Source of the DNA: Breviolum minutum Mf 1.05b.01
Taxonomy: Eukaryota; Sar; Dinophyceae; Suessiales; Symbiodiniaceae
Length of the DNA stretch: 64,000 bases
Reading direction: 5' to 3'
Assembly (NCBI GenBank): GCA_000507305.1
Contig: DF241057.1
Coordinates: forward strand, 1 to 64,000
Within the stretch, counting starts at the first letter, position 1, and every line of letters begins with the position of its first letter. A program made the position numbers and the translations under genes. This document shows, in pieces, positions 11,066 to 21,771 of the stretch. Under the pieces are notes generated by a model that saw only the letters and a list, made by a program, of their open reading frames with translations, had not been told where the DNA came from and searched no databases.

Positions 11066-13693
11066 CATCATAATCATCATCACCATCATCATGCTCTTGG
11101 GGTGAAATGCGTGGTTTCCAGCCATTTTTCCGCAGTTTTAATGAAGCTTTTATTGGGTACCATCAGACCGTGTTAATCCACCACAAATGCTGGATAAATC
11201 AAAGATGAATGATGATAAAGCCCTTTGTTATAAGAATTGATGTTTTGTCCTTTGAATATCCCTGCAAAAATATGAGTATTTGCATATTTTTCCCTTTTTT
11301 CCTTGGATCATTCAAGCATTGATACCAGGCATGCCAGCGCAACTACAACCTTAATGGCTTGGAAGCAGAGGTCAATACCTTAGGATCATTCTCAAAGGGA
11401 CACGTTAAAAAAAAATCTAGATCGACTAGTGGCAGATTGTGGGCTTGTACGGTAATTTTTTTCATCATTGGAATATGAACATGTACATGGTTAATGATGG
11501 AAAGTATCATTTTTTTCAGGCACAACTTGCCATAAAGAATCTGGAAGACAACAATGAGTTGTGTTTGGTGTTTCTCAAATCAAAGATGTGGTACTTCAAA
11601 TCTGGGAACTTCTTTGTATTGCCATTCCAAGAATCGCAAAAGATGACCGGTCACACGGCCGCTGAACCGTTGAAACCTGTGGTTTTTCCTGTCTTACCGG
11701 TGAACGTTGGTTCCAGGTCTGCGACCTTGCAAGCACAGCGAAACATTCGTCGGATGCCTCAGGATTTGGATAATCCATGATATCATCAGCTGGTGTGATC
11801 GATTAAAAAAAGAACTCAACAATCATAATATATACTGTATATATAATACATGTATATATATATATACTTGTGTATGTATATGTGTATGTTATTACATGTT
11901 TGTCTTATCTTGTTTGCAATAATCTTATAAGTTGCAAGAAGACATGTAATTAGGGTGACATCTCCAAATCTCCAACATAATTTGACTTGTCAACTTGTCA
12001 ACTCCCGAGGCTTCATGTAGCTGATTGCTGGGACTTTCTTAGGGAGGCGAATGGGAAGATTGAAGTTGATATTGCACCAACCTCAGAGCAGAGTTTCGAA
12101 TCTCATTTTCGCTTGCTTCAGCTCTTCCTCCTTTGAATCTCAAGTTAATTGGAGTACTGATTGACATACTTGTACCGCCTTGGGTAGAAGAGGTATAGGT
12201 GGATGGTTTTTCATCATGTTGGCTTCATGATCAGTTTAGTCATTTGTTGCAAGTTTCACGTAGCATGCAGTAAAGCTATGGCCCATGGCCCATGGCCCAT
12301 GGCTATCGAGGTGGTTTTAGACCCACCCTCCATGGCGCCGCGAGCGGCGGCACGCCGGGAGGTTCAAATGGCCGGAAAACATGTCAATCACAAAAAAACT
12401 GGTAGTTTGCAGCATGGCGTTACTGTATATCATGCCAAAGCATGATGTAATCTCAAACTTTCATGTGAGAAAGTTTACAGTGATGATGGATACCTACTAG
12501 CTGTTCCAACCAAAAGTAATACCGACAACCAGACTCTTCAGCGCCCACATCAAAAATGGGCATCAAGAGTGATCTATCGAGCCATTAAATATCTATCTCA
12601 ACGGGAACTCCACTAATAGGAAAATCCACAAGTTTGCAAAGAGGCCAAAAAGGAAGGCTCCGTGATCTCATTTAATTGTATTACCCTCCTATTTATGTAT
12701 GAAAATCCCCCCATGTGTTCAAAACCGTGGGTTTGGGCTTCAGGCTTTGAAGGCATACGAGACTCTGAACGAAGGCGCTCTACGGCTTCTTCGTCCAGGC
12801 TGGGATTTGGCCCCATGGCGATATTTATGGTGGAAACATGTCCCATAGGATCCATGTATGGAATCTTTGTGCCACATTTCGTTGATTTGTATGGTAAATC
12901 TAGGTAAATAAATATATACCATACCATGGATTCAAAGGGTGTGGAAACTCGAAGCTTCGGGCAGGTGGACGCCTTATCAGTTGTTCTTGCAGCACGGGGG
13001 CCCAGGTCAATGTGACAGGAGGAAATTTGGGAAAAAATTAGGATAAGGACTCGATTGCCTCACTCACTGGGACATTTGTTCCGTTCGAAATTAAAGAATT
13101 TCTTTGCGATCCTTGTCTGGAGTGTCATCTTTGCTTTCGAGTGAATCGGATGGTCAAAGATGTCAGTTCGGCTGGAAAATTGCGTGAAGGCTCGCATATT
13201 ACTCGCCAAGATCTGCTACAAGTTGCGCAGGCTTGCTCCCAAGAACCACAAGAGAGAGTATTGCTCTCGCACCAAACAAGCGATTTCAATTGATAGTTGA
13301 TGTATGAATAATTAGGGAGCCTATTCTTCATTGTCTCATTCGCAGGGACATGCACACCTTTTGAAACTGAAGTGGATGATGTCATAGCTTCAACTTTCCG
13401 AAAGCAGGTGGCTGCACAACGCACTGGTCGCAAAGTACGACTGGAGGCAGGGGGTGAGTGGTGTCCATGTATAAAACACAGAAGATGTGCAGAGATGATT
13501 GCTTAGTTGTATGTTTCAAAAACTCGAGTTATGTGAAAGGTACCACACACACACACCCACTTGCTCATGTTCAGTTGGTACTGAGGAGGAAGGCGGAGCG
13601 GGCTCGGACCACCCTGTGCGACGGAGTTTTCCGGAGGGAAATTATTTGCAGGCACTTGCAGCGGGGTCGATGGAGATCACTGGAGCTTGTTGA
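575..13693 (+). CDS. RlmI/COG1092-like SAM-dependent RNA cytosine methyltransferase, many exons, 5' end unresolved
   Basis: Predicted to transfer a methyl group from S-adenosylmethionine to an RNA cytosine C5, as RlmI does on 23S rRNA. Exons found by homology and frame: 575-749 (PUA-like; GSLVEVY, GFYDPHSPLRV), about 3336-3433 (RLLHGD), 4286-4383 (MPGLVLDVYGS), 4998-about 5060, 5643-5689 (FQENGVSYE), 5989-6044 (GHKTGFFLDQRPNR), 10018-10052 (DVLDLF), 10322-10407 (SYTGGFAVAAALGGA, the SAM-binding motif I), 11520-11562, 12021-12064, 12311-12370 (VVLDPPSMAPR, catalytic motif IV), 12744-12798, 12965-13005 (GGRLISCSCS), 13346-13453 and 13575-13693 (SDHPV, SFPEGNYL, stop). Phases agree at most junctions. 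About half the donors are GC. Two or three small exons are missing (N-terminus; 5.06-5.64 kb; around 13.0-13.3 kb). The intron 6045-10017 contains a complete cullin gene. Family assignment is firm; substrate and compartment are inference. Confidence 0.82.
812..1200. repeat. satellite array 1, (TTACACCGG)n type
   Basis: Tandem repeats of about 8-10 bases built on ACACCGGTTA, with variants TTTGCACCGG and TTAACACCGG. The unit contains the palindrome ACCGGT. The array begins right inside the left terminal repeat of the hAT-like element. Confidence 0.9.
1200..1535. repeat. satellite array 2, (ACTCCGTACTACAAAGT)n type
   Basis: Tandem array mixing ACTCCGTACTACAAAGT and ACTCCAGT units, unrelated in sequence to the arrays on either side. 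An uninterrupted 138-codon reading frame crosses it only because the repeat lacks stops in that frame. Confidence 0.9.
1536..2005. repeat. satellite array 3, (TTAACCAGCGC)n type
   Basis: Tandem array of 9-11 base units of the form (T)TAACCAGCG(C), with occasional GTCATCAGCG and AACTGGCG variants. It runs up to the right terminal repeat of the hAT-like element. Confidence 0.9.
2147..2331. mobile_element. MITE family D copy
   Basis: Begins TACTTGGAGGATCATCCCAG and ends with its exact reverse complement. The same termini bound another copy at 22551-22694, and a left-truncated copy ends at 21901. TA at both tips fits a TA target. It lies in the first recognised methyltransferase intron. Confidence 0.75.
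2466..2590. mobile_element. short repeat family G copy
   Basis: Shares a layout with 5716-5825 and 47345-47475: GGGGTCATTA-like start, ATTACCC, a central GAGGGATTTC, then TTGTTTGGGTTGGTGTCA. The ends are imperfect inverted repeats. Borders are approximate. Confidence 0.5.
3158..3274. mobile_element. MITE family C copy
   Basis: Starts TACCCTCCCTGAAA and ends with the matching TTTCAGGGAGTGTA, with TA at both tips and a central CCTGAAAATG-like block seen in other family C copies. Its right end lies about 60 bases upstream of the second recognised methyltransferase exon. Confidence 0.6.
3511..3590. repeat. 80-base near-perfect hairpin
   Basis: TGCACATAGACAGGGTTATA at the left is mirrored by TATAACCCTGTCTAGGTGCA at the right. 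The loop is about 25 bases. It lies in the methyltransferase intron after 3433. No second copy was noticed in the window, so it may be a single insertion of another inverted-repeat family. Confidence 0.7.
4129..4236. mobile_element. MITE family A copy 1 (target duplication AAAT)
   Basis: Inverted-repeat ends GGGTGTTTCC and GGAAACATCC. Flanked by AAAT at 4125-4128 and 4237-4240. It lies in the methyltransferase intron, 49 bases before exon 4286-4383. Confidence 0.85.
4524..4635. mobile_element. MITE family A copy 2, diverged (ATAT)
   Basis: Diverged copy with ends GGGGTGGGTTCC and GGAAAGACTC and the conserved core CCAAAATGGATGGTG. Flanked by ATAT at 4520-4523 and 4636-4639. Confidence 0.7.
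4860..4990. mobile_element. MITE family B copy
   Basis: Starts TACCGTTGATGGTTCAGAAA and ends CCATCAACAG, with the family's internal ACTACCAACCTCAACTGGTG. Its right end abuts the acceptor of the methyltransferase exon that starts at 4998. Confidence 0.65.
5078..5181. mobile_element. MITE family A copy 3 (ATAT)
   Basis: Ends GGGTGTTTCC and GGAAACACCC, a perfect 10-base terminal inverted repeat. Flanked by ATAT at 5074-5077 and 5182-5185. It lies just after the fourth recognised methyltransferase exon, on its 3' side. Confidence 0.88.
5716..5825. mobile_element. short repeat family G copy
   Basis: Inside the 299-base methyltransferase intron 5690-5988. Shares ATTACCC, a central GAGGGGTTTC and GTTTGGGTTGG with 2466-2590 and 47345-47475. 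Ends are approximate. Confidence 0.5.
6615..6634 (+). promoter_or_regulatory. candidate spliced-leader trans-splice acceptor of the cullin gene
   Basis: An uninterrupted T run followed by GCCTAG lies 81 bases before the cullin ATG at 6716. Dinoflagellate nuclear mRNAs receive a 22-base leader by trans-splicing at such pyrimidine-AG sites. No in-frame upstream coding precedes the ATG, so an independent 5' end here is expected. No relict leader sequence was seen. Confidence 0.5.
6716..9660 (+). CDS. cullin (CUL1-like), five exons, complete, 759 aa
   Basis: Scaffold of a cullin-RING ubiquitin ligase. It binds a substrate adaptor at its N-terminus and a RING protein at its C-terminus. Exons: 6716-8040, 8175-8486, 8721-8886, 9092-9486 and 9579-9660; frames join without stops to 759 residues, the normal cullin length. 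The first 440 residues are cullin repeats (QYLDRFF, NREREG-type NRERDGYE, SRYLDSSSE). Exon 2 begins the cullin homology domain (SALSRRLLNK, KLKVECG), exon 3 has HNGRKLRW and LALMLFNQ. Exon 4 carries the winged helix with the neddylation motif IVRIMK (Lys about 698), and the protein ends RNAYIYLP as cullins do. Donors read GA, GC, GA and GC: none is GT. Short repeats at the junctions let the two GA borders slide slightly. The gene lies inside one methyltransferase intron on the same strand. Subtype CUL1 is a guess from the N-terminal half. Confidence 0.93.
9800..9940. repeat. short dispersed direct repeats TTTTCCATACATC
   Basis: Between the cullin stop and the next methyltransferase exon, the words TTTTCCATAC and CTTCCATACA/CCTCCATACA recur five times, twice followed by ATTTGCG- or ATTGCAA-like sequence. 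This is consistent with small local duplications. No coding exon was found in 9661-10017. Confidence 0.5.
10903..11095. repeat. (ATC)n microsatellite
   Basis: About 190 bases of ATC/ACC triplets in the methyltransferase intron 10408-11519. The 196-codon minus-strand frame across it is methionine/valine low complexity, not a gene. Confidence 0.95.
12843..12934. mobile_element. MITE family F copy in a methyltransferase intron
   Basis: Starts CCCATAGGATCCATGTATGG and ends CCATACCATGGATTC, nearly its reverse complement. Other copies are at 29951-30043 and 34302-34398. It occupies most of the 166-base intron 12799-12964. Confidence 0.65.
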
Positions 13694-14059
13694 TTTGTTG
13701 ATTTGTTTCGCCAGGTCCTACACTGGACCGTCGAATGACAGAAAGACCGGTCAAAGCCCGGTGGAGCAGCTGCTTGCGTGGACCAAAAAAGGGACTCTGG
13801 AAAAGAATCTGAGGACCAGGGAAGAAAGATGACGACGGACTAACCACTAAGCTGTTGAGAGGATCTCCTGATTTTTTTTAAACAAGACATTGAACCTGAC
13901 TAGAAATTAGGAGTGTTTGGAGGAATCCTTGCCTGTAACCGCTGCGAAAACTTGCCGCCAGCTTTCGTGCAGGCTTTGTTACCTGGAAAAAGAATATGTC
14001 GCCTGGTTGCAAAGCTTGACTGTGGCTAGTCAGCGGCTAGTCGCATCGAGGATGTTTAG

Positions 14060-14157
14060 TTATATAATAGTATAATAATTGTAATGTGTAAGTAACATGC
14101 ATGTTATTACAGTAGATATATAATAAATTCGCATTAGATGTGACATATTTTTACGTT

Positions 14158-14188
<31 letters not shown>

Positions 14189-14360
14189 GTCCTTTTGACA
14201 TGTGACAGGTAACAGATGATAGATGAGAGATGAATAATACATAAATCGTGATAGAACATAGATGATAGACGATCTGTGATGTTTGATTCATGAAGTATGA
14301 CATATATTTGACATGTGACATATGACATAATATGACATATCACATATGACATACTGGTAT
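14060..14360. repeat. AT-rich imperfect repeats (TGACATATGACAT type)
   Basis: The stretch 13694-14522 between two genes has no supported exon. Most of it is AT-rich simple sequence: (TA)n runs followed by irregular repeats of GACATATGACATA and GATAGATGAGAGATG. Confidence 0.7.
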
Positions 14361-14522
14361 CAAATTATAGGATGTGAGAGACCATGACGTATGGAATGCG
14401 AGATATGAGATGTGAGATACTATACATGATGCATTGAACTATGAACTTTGATAAACGATCTAACTATGACCTACGATCTATGATACAGGATCTTTGATAT
14501 GTCGCATGTAATATGATTCCAG

Positions 14523-15763
14523 AGTTGCCTAAACTTCGATGTGAAGATAGAAGATATATATCCCTTGGCAAATCATGGTGATTTGTTTCAACCACTTCCA
14601 GCTGATCCCATTTGGGAGGTTTCTTCCAGCTCATGGGAAACTGTGTACATGGAGATTCCTGCCAATGGTTCCTCGGCATGAGACCTCGGGGAAAAAGGAA
14701 CCAAAGAAGTCTGGTGATGCTGCTAGATTTTTTTTGAACAAATAGAGACTCACAATTCAAGTTCCATGTTGGTATTCTTCAACTTGAAATCCTGAACAGT
14801 AGTACAGTGAGTTGTTCAATTGTTCAATGCTTTTTTTTGTTGTCTTTTTCTTTGGCGTGGCAAAGTGTCAAATCTATGTGGAGAGTGTAGGGTGAGGAGT
14901 GGCTCTTGAAGCCACTCTTGTAGCACATGGAGCACATGTATCTGTTCATAGATGGATGTGTGCATTTGTAGTAAACTGCTTTAGCAGCAAACAAGAGAGC
15001 AAGAGTGAGTGACTGGCAGTCCTGACAATCAATGAAAATCGATAGTTCCGTTCTGTATACTCAAGTGTCACTTTAAAGCATGCACGCAATAGCTTACACG
15101 CAATAACTCAAGACTCCAGCCGCCTAATTTTTCGTGTTGGATGGCGTCAGGTACCATACTGATGACAGGTTGGGGGCTTCGGCTACAAAATTCTCACACC
15201 TGATGGCTGATTTTTATGAAGAGCATGTCTTCGATCCGGACAATCCGATGAAATCGAAATGGCAACTTAAAATGCGCATTGGTGCGTGCATTTTAGGGGC
15301 TAGCAGAAACGAATCTTATGATGATAGCATCTACAATATTGCCAGGGATTCTTGTTCCCGTATTTTCTGCTTGATTTGACCAGAGATGACCCCCATTAAT
15401 GAAGTGTCCTCTTCTTTTTTAGCGGGTTGCAGGGACACCATCGAAGAAGCACGTCGCCTTATGAGGCTCAACTTTGTCTGGTCGGACATGACAGAGTTTG
15501 GAAACATATGTATTCCGTTTTAGAAAAAAAATCATCACTCAGACGCAAGCTGGACATATTTGTTTTTTGGTAGTCGAAGAAGTCTTTTTTTTGGAATGTA
15601 TTGTGTTGGGGTGCGATGTGACGTTTGGGGGTGCACAGTTCTTTTTTGGAAGCTCCGTGCCATTTCAATGGCTTGCATGATTCAGCGTTGGTTGGCTGTG
15701 CAACTTAGGGAGAAAATCAAAGGAAGATTGAACAAATGGATGAAAGATGCCGAGAATCTATAG
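14523..15763 (+). CDS. unidentified multi-exon gene
   Basis: Four probable exons on the + strand: 14523-14644, 15151-about 15345, about 15433-15490, and a last one ending at the TAG 15761-15763. The first joins the second in frame to give WETVYHTDDRLGA, through donor GTACAT and acceptor TCAG. The middle exons read FYEEHVFDPDNP, then DTIEEARRLMRLNF, and the C-terminus is a basic amphipathic helix (LREKIKGRLNKWMKDAENL). The composition is that of a soluble, helix-rich protein. I do not recognise the family, and the 5' end may lie further upstream. Confidence 0.55.
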
Positions 15764-16351
15764 ACTTCCAGGAGACTTCAATTCTTTCAGTCTTGACAGG
15801 ATGATCCCATGTACCAAAGGAACTATGTGCTCTTTCCCCGAGTGTGTGCAGCGCTTAGTCTCTTAGCATTGGCATTGCCTGCTTCTTTGCTCTAGCAACA
15901 TTTGGCATTAGATGTTGGTGGTCCTAGCATGTGGACATTCTCGAAAAGAAACGCGCAATATGTCTAGGTATCTTTAACTTTCAAACTCGAGAATCCTCAA
16001 AGGACCACAAGTAGAGAGTGTTTGGTAAGGCATACGACCGCATGTAATAATGAGTCTTACTCGAGTATGCCACTATGTCCCCAGAACAAAATCACTCATA
16101 TTGCTCTCCGCCATGGCAAGGTTTTTGGTCACCCTCCAGAGGCTGCTCAAGGGGAAGACCTATTGACACATTGGTCGATTGAGATGATCATTTAATGGAC
16201 AATATTTTTTTTGTTCCTGGCCACTTTTTTAGTGTATATGCATATGTCAATATATATATAAACATGCATTGGAATCGAACGTTAAATGAGATGATTTGAC
16301 TATATATATATATATCATACTCCTGGGCTCTGCAGTTCTGCAAGATCACTA

Positions 16352-16820
16352 AATGGAAATGCCTGCTAGGAAGAGCCCAGTGATTCAGGCGCTTGTGGGG
16401 TGGCATTGGGTAGACGGATTGTGGGGGTATGTAGCATTCTGCAGTGACACTGGCGTGGTGCCTTTTTACAGCATCCATCCATCACTCAGTTTTGTGTAAG
16501 TGGACTTTTGGTTCAAGGTGATGCTTCATGGACGGGAAGCAGCCAATGCGGTAGTCTCAGTGCAGCAAATTGTGTGCTTTCTGGCAGGGCAATTGGCAAT
16601 TGACGCACCTTGTAATTCTTGTTTTGCTGTCTTGGCAATTCACTTATGAACTTTTTACAAGCAACATCTTCCAGGTTCATCATACACATCCTGTACATCA
16701 TGCACTTCTACAGACTCCGACTGTTAAGTCCTCAGCCAACTCTACCTGGAACTGTCCTGTTTTGGTGTCCCAAACTGCCCAGATTTTATGAGGTGAAGAG
16801 CCTATGCCTCTGAGGTGAGG
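16352..16820 (+). CDS. possible exons of an unidentified gene
   Basis: Two open stretches look coding. One at about 16352-16470 reads GWHWVDGLWGYVAFCSDTGV. The other, after the CCAG at about 16673, runs to 16813 with two alternative frames, one containing TVLFWCPKLPRFYE. A donor GTGAGG follows at about 16814. There is no recognisable domain. The flanking 15764-16350 shows no exon I trust. Confidence 0.3.
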
Positions 16821-17515
16821 TTTTTATCGGCTCCAAGTCACACTGGTTCTCCATGTTTTTTTTTGTTTTTTATCGTGGCAAGAAGTGCTAGTAATAAGTC
16901 ATGTTGTTTTTTTTAAAGATTCCCAGCATCAATGGGGGATTATTCTCCTCATTTGTCTTGGAAGGTGTCATTGGAATGAAGTGATTGACATAGAGATGCA
17001 TGCCATGGATGGATTTTTGTGATGCCTCAGGCAGCAGTTCTTGCAGACAAAATTGTCACCTGCGGTAACCTCAAAGCACTGAGTTGTTCTTGCACTGCAA
17101 ACAGAATATTCAAAAACACATTTTTGGTGCAGAAGGTGTTTGGTGTAACAGTTGTTTGGTGTAGAAGGTGTCTGGTGTAGAAGGTGTCTTCTGGTGGTGG
17201 TGGTGATGGTGATGTTTAGGAAGGTGGTGATGGTGATGCTGCTGGTGCTGGTGATTGTAAAGTATAGAAGTCTTTGAGGATTGTCTTTGATGTTAGTTTA
17301 TCGTTTACGCTGAGTCAGCAAGTATTTGATGAACTTCCTGGAGTCATGAACTCTTCTACTGACAAGTGGCTGGATTCAGACCACTTGAAAATCCACTTTA
17401 TACTTTCGTATATTGCATTTACATTAGACAGTCGTTACTAGTGCACATATATCATATATATGACTTTCACCATTTTCCCTGAAAGGTTTATTCACTTGTC
17501 ATTCAAATCTATCAG

Positions 17516-19205
17516 GTCATGGGAATTTTTCCATGGGTCATGGGCCCCCAGCCTCAAGGCCTTGATCTTCCAAGGGCCTGGATTTTGCGTCATGAGCAAG
17601 CCTGCAGGTGGAGAGGGTTTTTTTGACGTCGGGTTGTGTTATGACTGTTATGGTGTAGGGTTGGTTGTGTCTTATATTACCAAGAAAAGGCAGTTTCCTG
17701 AAAGTGGAGAGATTTGATTGATTGAGTGTGCTCTGGAAAGGGGAGACATTTGAAGACATCATATCCACCATGAAATAGATGCATAGATTTCTGATGATTT
17801 CGGTAAATTCCAACTTAGATGTCTTATGCGATAGATGTCCAGCATTTTGGGCACAGATCTTTAGATCTTGCAGGCTGGTCAGCGGATATGCGGAAGAACC
17901 ACCAGGTGGCTGCTTACTTTCAAGACTTTGAAACTGGATTCTGTTGCAAGAAGCATTCTCTTTCCCTTTGAAGTCATACACCTGCCCCATGGTGGTTTCA
18001 AGGATTTTTTATTTTCACCCCGATCTCTGCTAAAATGATCCAATTTGACTATATCGTAATATTTTTCAAATGGGTTGGTTCAACCACCAACTAGCCTGGT
18101 TTAGTCTTGACAATTTGCTTCTAACATTAATTTCGCAGGATTAAGACTCAGTAAGACGTCGCCCCTGTGCCAGGGAACTCAAGGACTTGGATTGAAGGCA
18201 TGGGGCTGCTGTGAGGTTTTTGTTGCGTAGATCTGATTTCCACGCAACGTCCGTTCCGACCCGTTGAGGCTTCAACGTCCGTCCTACAGGACTTGATGTG
18301 CAGTGGTTGTGGGGGACCAAGAAAGGGGGAGAGCAGATGAGCAGATGAGCGGTGACCAAAAACCCTGGATTTTTGGCTGTATAAGGGGATCCTACTACCC
18401 AGTTACCAGTTACATGGGGATTTTGAGAAGCCGTCATAAGGATCCCTATAAACCAATCAGGATTTCATGGAATGTCATAAAAGCTTTGAACGTTGCTCAA
18501 ATGGGGTTAGATGCAGCGAACAGTCCCTTTACAATGCTAGATTATTTGTAGGTATGACAAGTCGCTCCCAAGCTAAAGCATCTACGCCTTCAGCACTTCC
18601 TCATGGTACAACATGAACAGGCAATACATATGTATTCTAAATACTGTAAATTGTGGGTAAAATCTGTCCTAAGAACTAAGACTCATGGATTTTCTCAAAG
18701 TTCTTCATACCCCCGGTTTTTTTGGTTAAAAGAAAACACATATCCCAAACATCCAAAAAAGACCATCCATCTTCCCATGGAATCTTCTCCCGGAAGCTTC
18801 CGAATCGAGGTGTTGAGCCCTTGGCCAAACATCCAGCCGCCCCGGTGGGGGGAAAATGGAAGGTGCTGTTGTCGCCAGGTCGGGCACCCGGACTGCAACA
18901 CCCGGTGAGCTTCGTTGTAGGGGGCGTTTTTTTCCGCGGGGCCAGGCCTTGCTGCATGTCATTGATAAACAGGCAAATCTGGTTGGTCTGATGGAATGAT
19001 CAATTTTAGATTATTATGGGACTTTAAAGTTTGAATCTGAATTTTGCGACTTCATCACCAAAACTCCATCTGGACTCGACGGATATCTGGGGACCTTTTG
19101 CCGTCCCGTGGTGGTTTTGAGGGGTAGGAACTCCTTGTGCTTGTAAACTCCTCGAGGTCCCATGGCTTCGGGACCTACACTTCTTGCTCAGACGAGTCAA
19201 GCCAG
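17516..19205 (+). CDS. possible RluA-type pseudouridine synthase fragments
   Basis: Exon 17516-17607 (acceptor ATCAG, donor GTGGAG) encodes a segment ending GFCVMSKPAG, resembling the KPAG motif I of RluA-family RNA pseudouridine synthases. Exon 19157-19205 (acceptor CGAG, donor GTAGGT) reads PMASGPTLLAQTSQA, which resembles the stretch after the catalytic RLD (P-SG, LLA-T). The RLD codons themselves and the exons between were not found, so this could be coincidence or a decayed copy. If real it would isomerise uridine in RNA. Confidence 0.3.
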
Positions 19206-20413
19206 GTAGGAAATTCATTTCTAGATACCTATTTCCAGATCATTGGGGTCACAAGTTTGCGGACTGTGGGTCACATTATATTTGTTTCTATTCTTGTACA
19301 CACTCCCTGATTCAGATATTAAGATCGCTCGCTTCAGAGACTTGAGATGTCTTGTCTTGCCAAACAGTCCGACTGGCTTAAGCGATGGCTTGCTCAAAAG
19401 TGACAATTCGAGAGGCGTCGTCTCGCGAAGGCCTTCCGGACAGGACGTGGCATGCTGAGAGGGAACTGAGTTTGGCATCCAAAACAATCTGAAAGCGTAG
19501 TATCCCAGGAAGCTTCATGCTTTGCACGATATGTTTCAAATTATGTTTTTTTTGTTTTACCCTTTCCTAGATGCTGTCCAATTTAGAACACCAATCTTCC
19601 CAGTGACAAGCAAAAAAACCACTTGGTTGCTGGTAAAGCGACCAGATTTTGTTAGGTCGGGCAGGTCCCAAAAATTCCCAAGCAACAAAGTTGGGGGTTT
19701 TTCTGAGGTGTTCTCAGCTACTCCTTGGCTTTGGTGGAAGGGAAACTGGATCTAACGCCTCGCACCTAAAGATTCGCCAGGTAGGGTCTGTGGAGGTGGG
19801 GTGTTTTTCGGTGAGTTGCCGGATGCAAGGAAAAGCCATCAAGTTGCGCATAGGGAAGATGGAGCAGCAGAGGTGGACACTGAACACACTCAACTTCTCT
19901 TGTGGTTTTGATGTGAAGACATCCTGGAGTTGTATTTGCACAAAACGTAGCTGTTAATGCTGCTATCAAAAATCGATCTGTCAATGATTTTTATATTTTT
20001 GATGTTTTTGAGATGATACTGCTTTCGGAATCTTTTGGAAGGGCTGAAGTTTCGTGCATTCTTTTGGTAGATTTTCAGATGAATGTAGATGAATATTCTG
20101 AATTTTGGCAGGTTTCCCTTATGGCCCATGGGTCAGGTGATGGCACTTGCAGGGCTTCAACGTGTCTCCAAGGAAAACTGGGCTGGCGAGGCGAAAGGGA
20201 GATCCTTGAGAACATGAGAGGATTTTCCCATGGATTTTTACAGCAAGAGCTTTGTGAATTGCTCCAAGGCGAGCTGTGAGAACTATACACTTCTCTTGGT
20301 AAAGGCGAGGGGTTTCTTTGCAAGAGACTCTTTGGTTGAACTATAACAAAAAAGTTCCAACAAAAAGTTGTGATTTCCATGACAGTGAAACAGTGAAACA
20401 GTGACAATAAAAT

Positions 20414-20518
20414 GGGTCTTTCCAAAAAATAGGGGTACCCCAAAATGGATGGTTTATAAGGGAACACCCTATTAAAATGGATGATTTGGGGGGGAAAACC
20501 CTATTTTTGGAAACACTC
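20414..20518. mobile_element. MITE family A copy 4 (AAAT)
   Basis: Ends GGGTCTTTCC and GGAAACACTC. Flanked by AAAT at 20410-20413 and 20519-20522. Confidence 0.85.
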
Positions 20519-21655
20519 AAATATAACAGTTACAACAGTGGCTTGCTACATCTGACCTTTGGGGGTTTTGTCAAAGGCTCGAGGATCTGCCTTAGGTGGG
20601 GAGTATGAACCTTAGGTTCCACGGTTCCACGGTTCCCCATTGGGGTCGCTTCATGGTGGACTGAGGCGTACTTTGTTAAAGGTAGCCTATGGTAAAGCTG
20701 CAGTGGGTGATATTGAGAATGGTGGTGGAGGGTCTGTGCCTCGGGGGTGCCATGTTGGTTGCGGAAATGATAGCAGATTCAGAGTCAGGATTGGAAGTCA
20801 TATATGGGACATGCTGAAGCAAAGTGATCGAGTTTGACTTACTTTTCCATTCGTACATTTCATACATTTTTTATATTCCAGTCTATCTTACATCTTATCT
20901 GAATAATTCTGAATAGAGTTCTTTTTCGGAATCTGACCAGCAGTCAACCTCTGCGGTGATGCAGGAATGCAAACATACAAGATTGAACAATTGTATTATA
21001 CAACTATACCAACGCATATATATCCAACGCATATGTATGTATATCTATATTACATATATACATCATCTATCCATTTATTTTAAGCGGGTTCAGGATCCAG
21101 CCTTTTCCATTCATTTTCCCGGAGATCGCGTCGCCCTTGGGTGGTTGGTCCCAGGATGGAACAATGCTTGGGTGGTCGACCTTTATTCCATACACTGGCA
21201 ACGGTGTTAGCAGATCCCTGGTGGTGCGCCAGCGCCTTGTTGTTGTAAAAGCTTTCTGCCAGCTGTTTTGCAGTGCTTGTTCCTATTTGTTGATGCCATT
21301 TTTTTGTAAAGCTTGGATATGTCATGTCAATTCTGCTACAACTTACAACACATTCACAAGGGTGAGGTGAAAAACCTCAAGAAGGCCAAACCTGAAGGCA
21401 AACCTTTCCCAACCTGAAGAATTGGAGTTGATGATCTTTCCCTTTTCTATCATAATTCTCTGAACAAAAGACATGCCGTATTTTCTTTTGCACCAAAAAC
21501 AACACATTTCCCAAACTTGAGAACACTCATCCCCAACTTCTTTCCATACTATTTTTAGCCAGGCTGACAGATAAAACCTATCCGGCTGTGATGGCCAGTG
21601 GCCCAGCTTTGATCTTGCTAGAAGAAAGCCAGCTTCCACAGACTCGGAAGCTGTC

Positions 21656-21771
21656 TACACTCCCTGAAGTTTAACAGTTCTCCCCTGAAAAGTTGCCTTC
21701 CCATAAGGAAAGGATCGTCTTCCAACCATCATTTTTCAGGAGGAAACTCACTGTTAAACTTCAGGGGTGTA
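21656..21771. mobile_element. MITE family C copy, intact
   Basis: TACACTCCCTGAAGTTTAAC at the left mirrors TTAAACTTCAGGGGTGTA at the right, with TA at both tips. It resembles the outer element at 35173-35384. Confidence 0.75.

Noticed and set aside
10535-11125. 196-codon minus-strand frame rich in methionine
   Set aside because: It is translation of the (ATC)n microsatellite within an intron.
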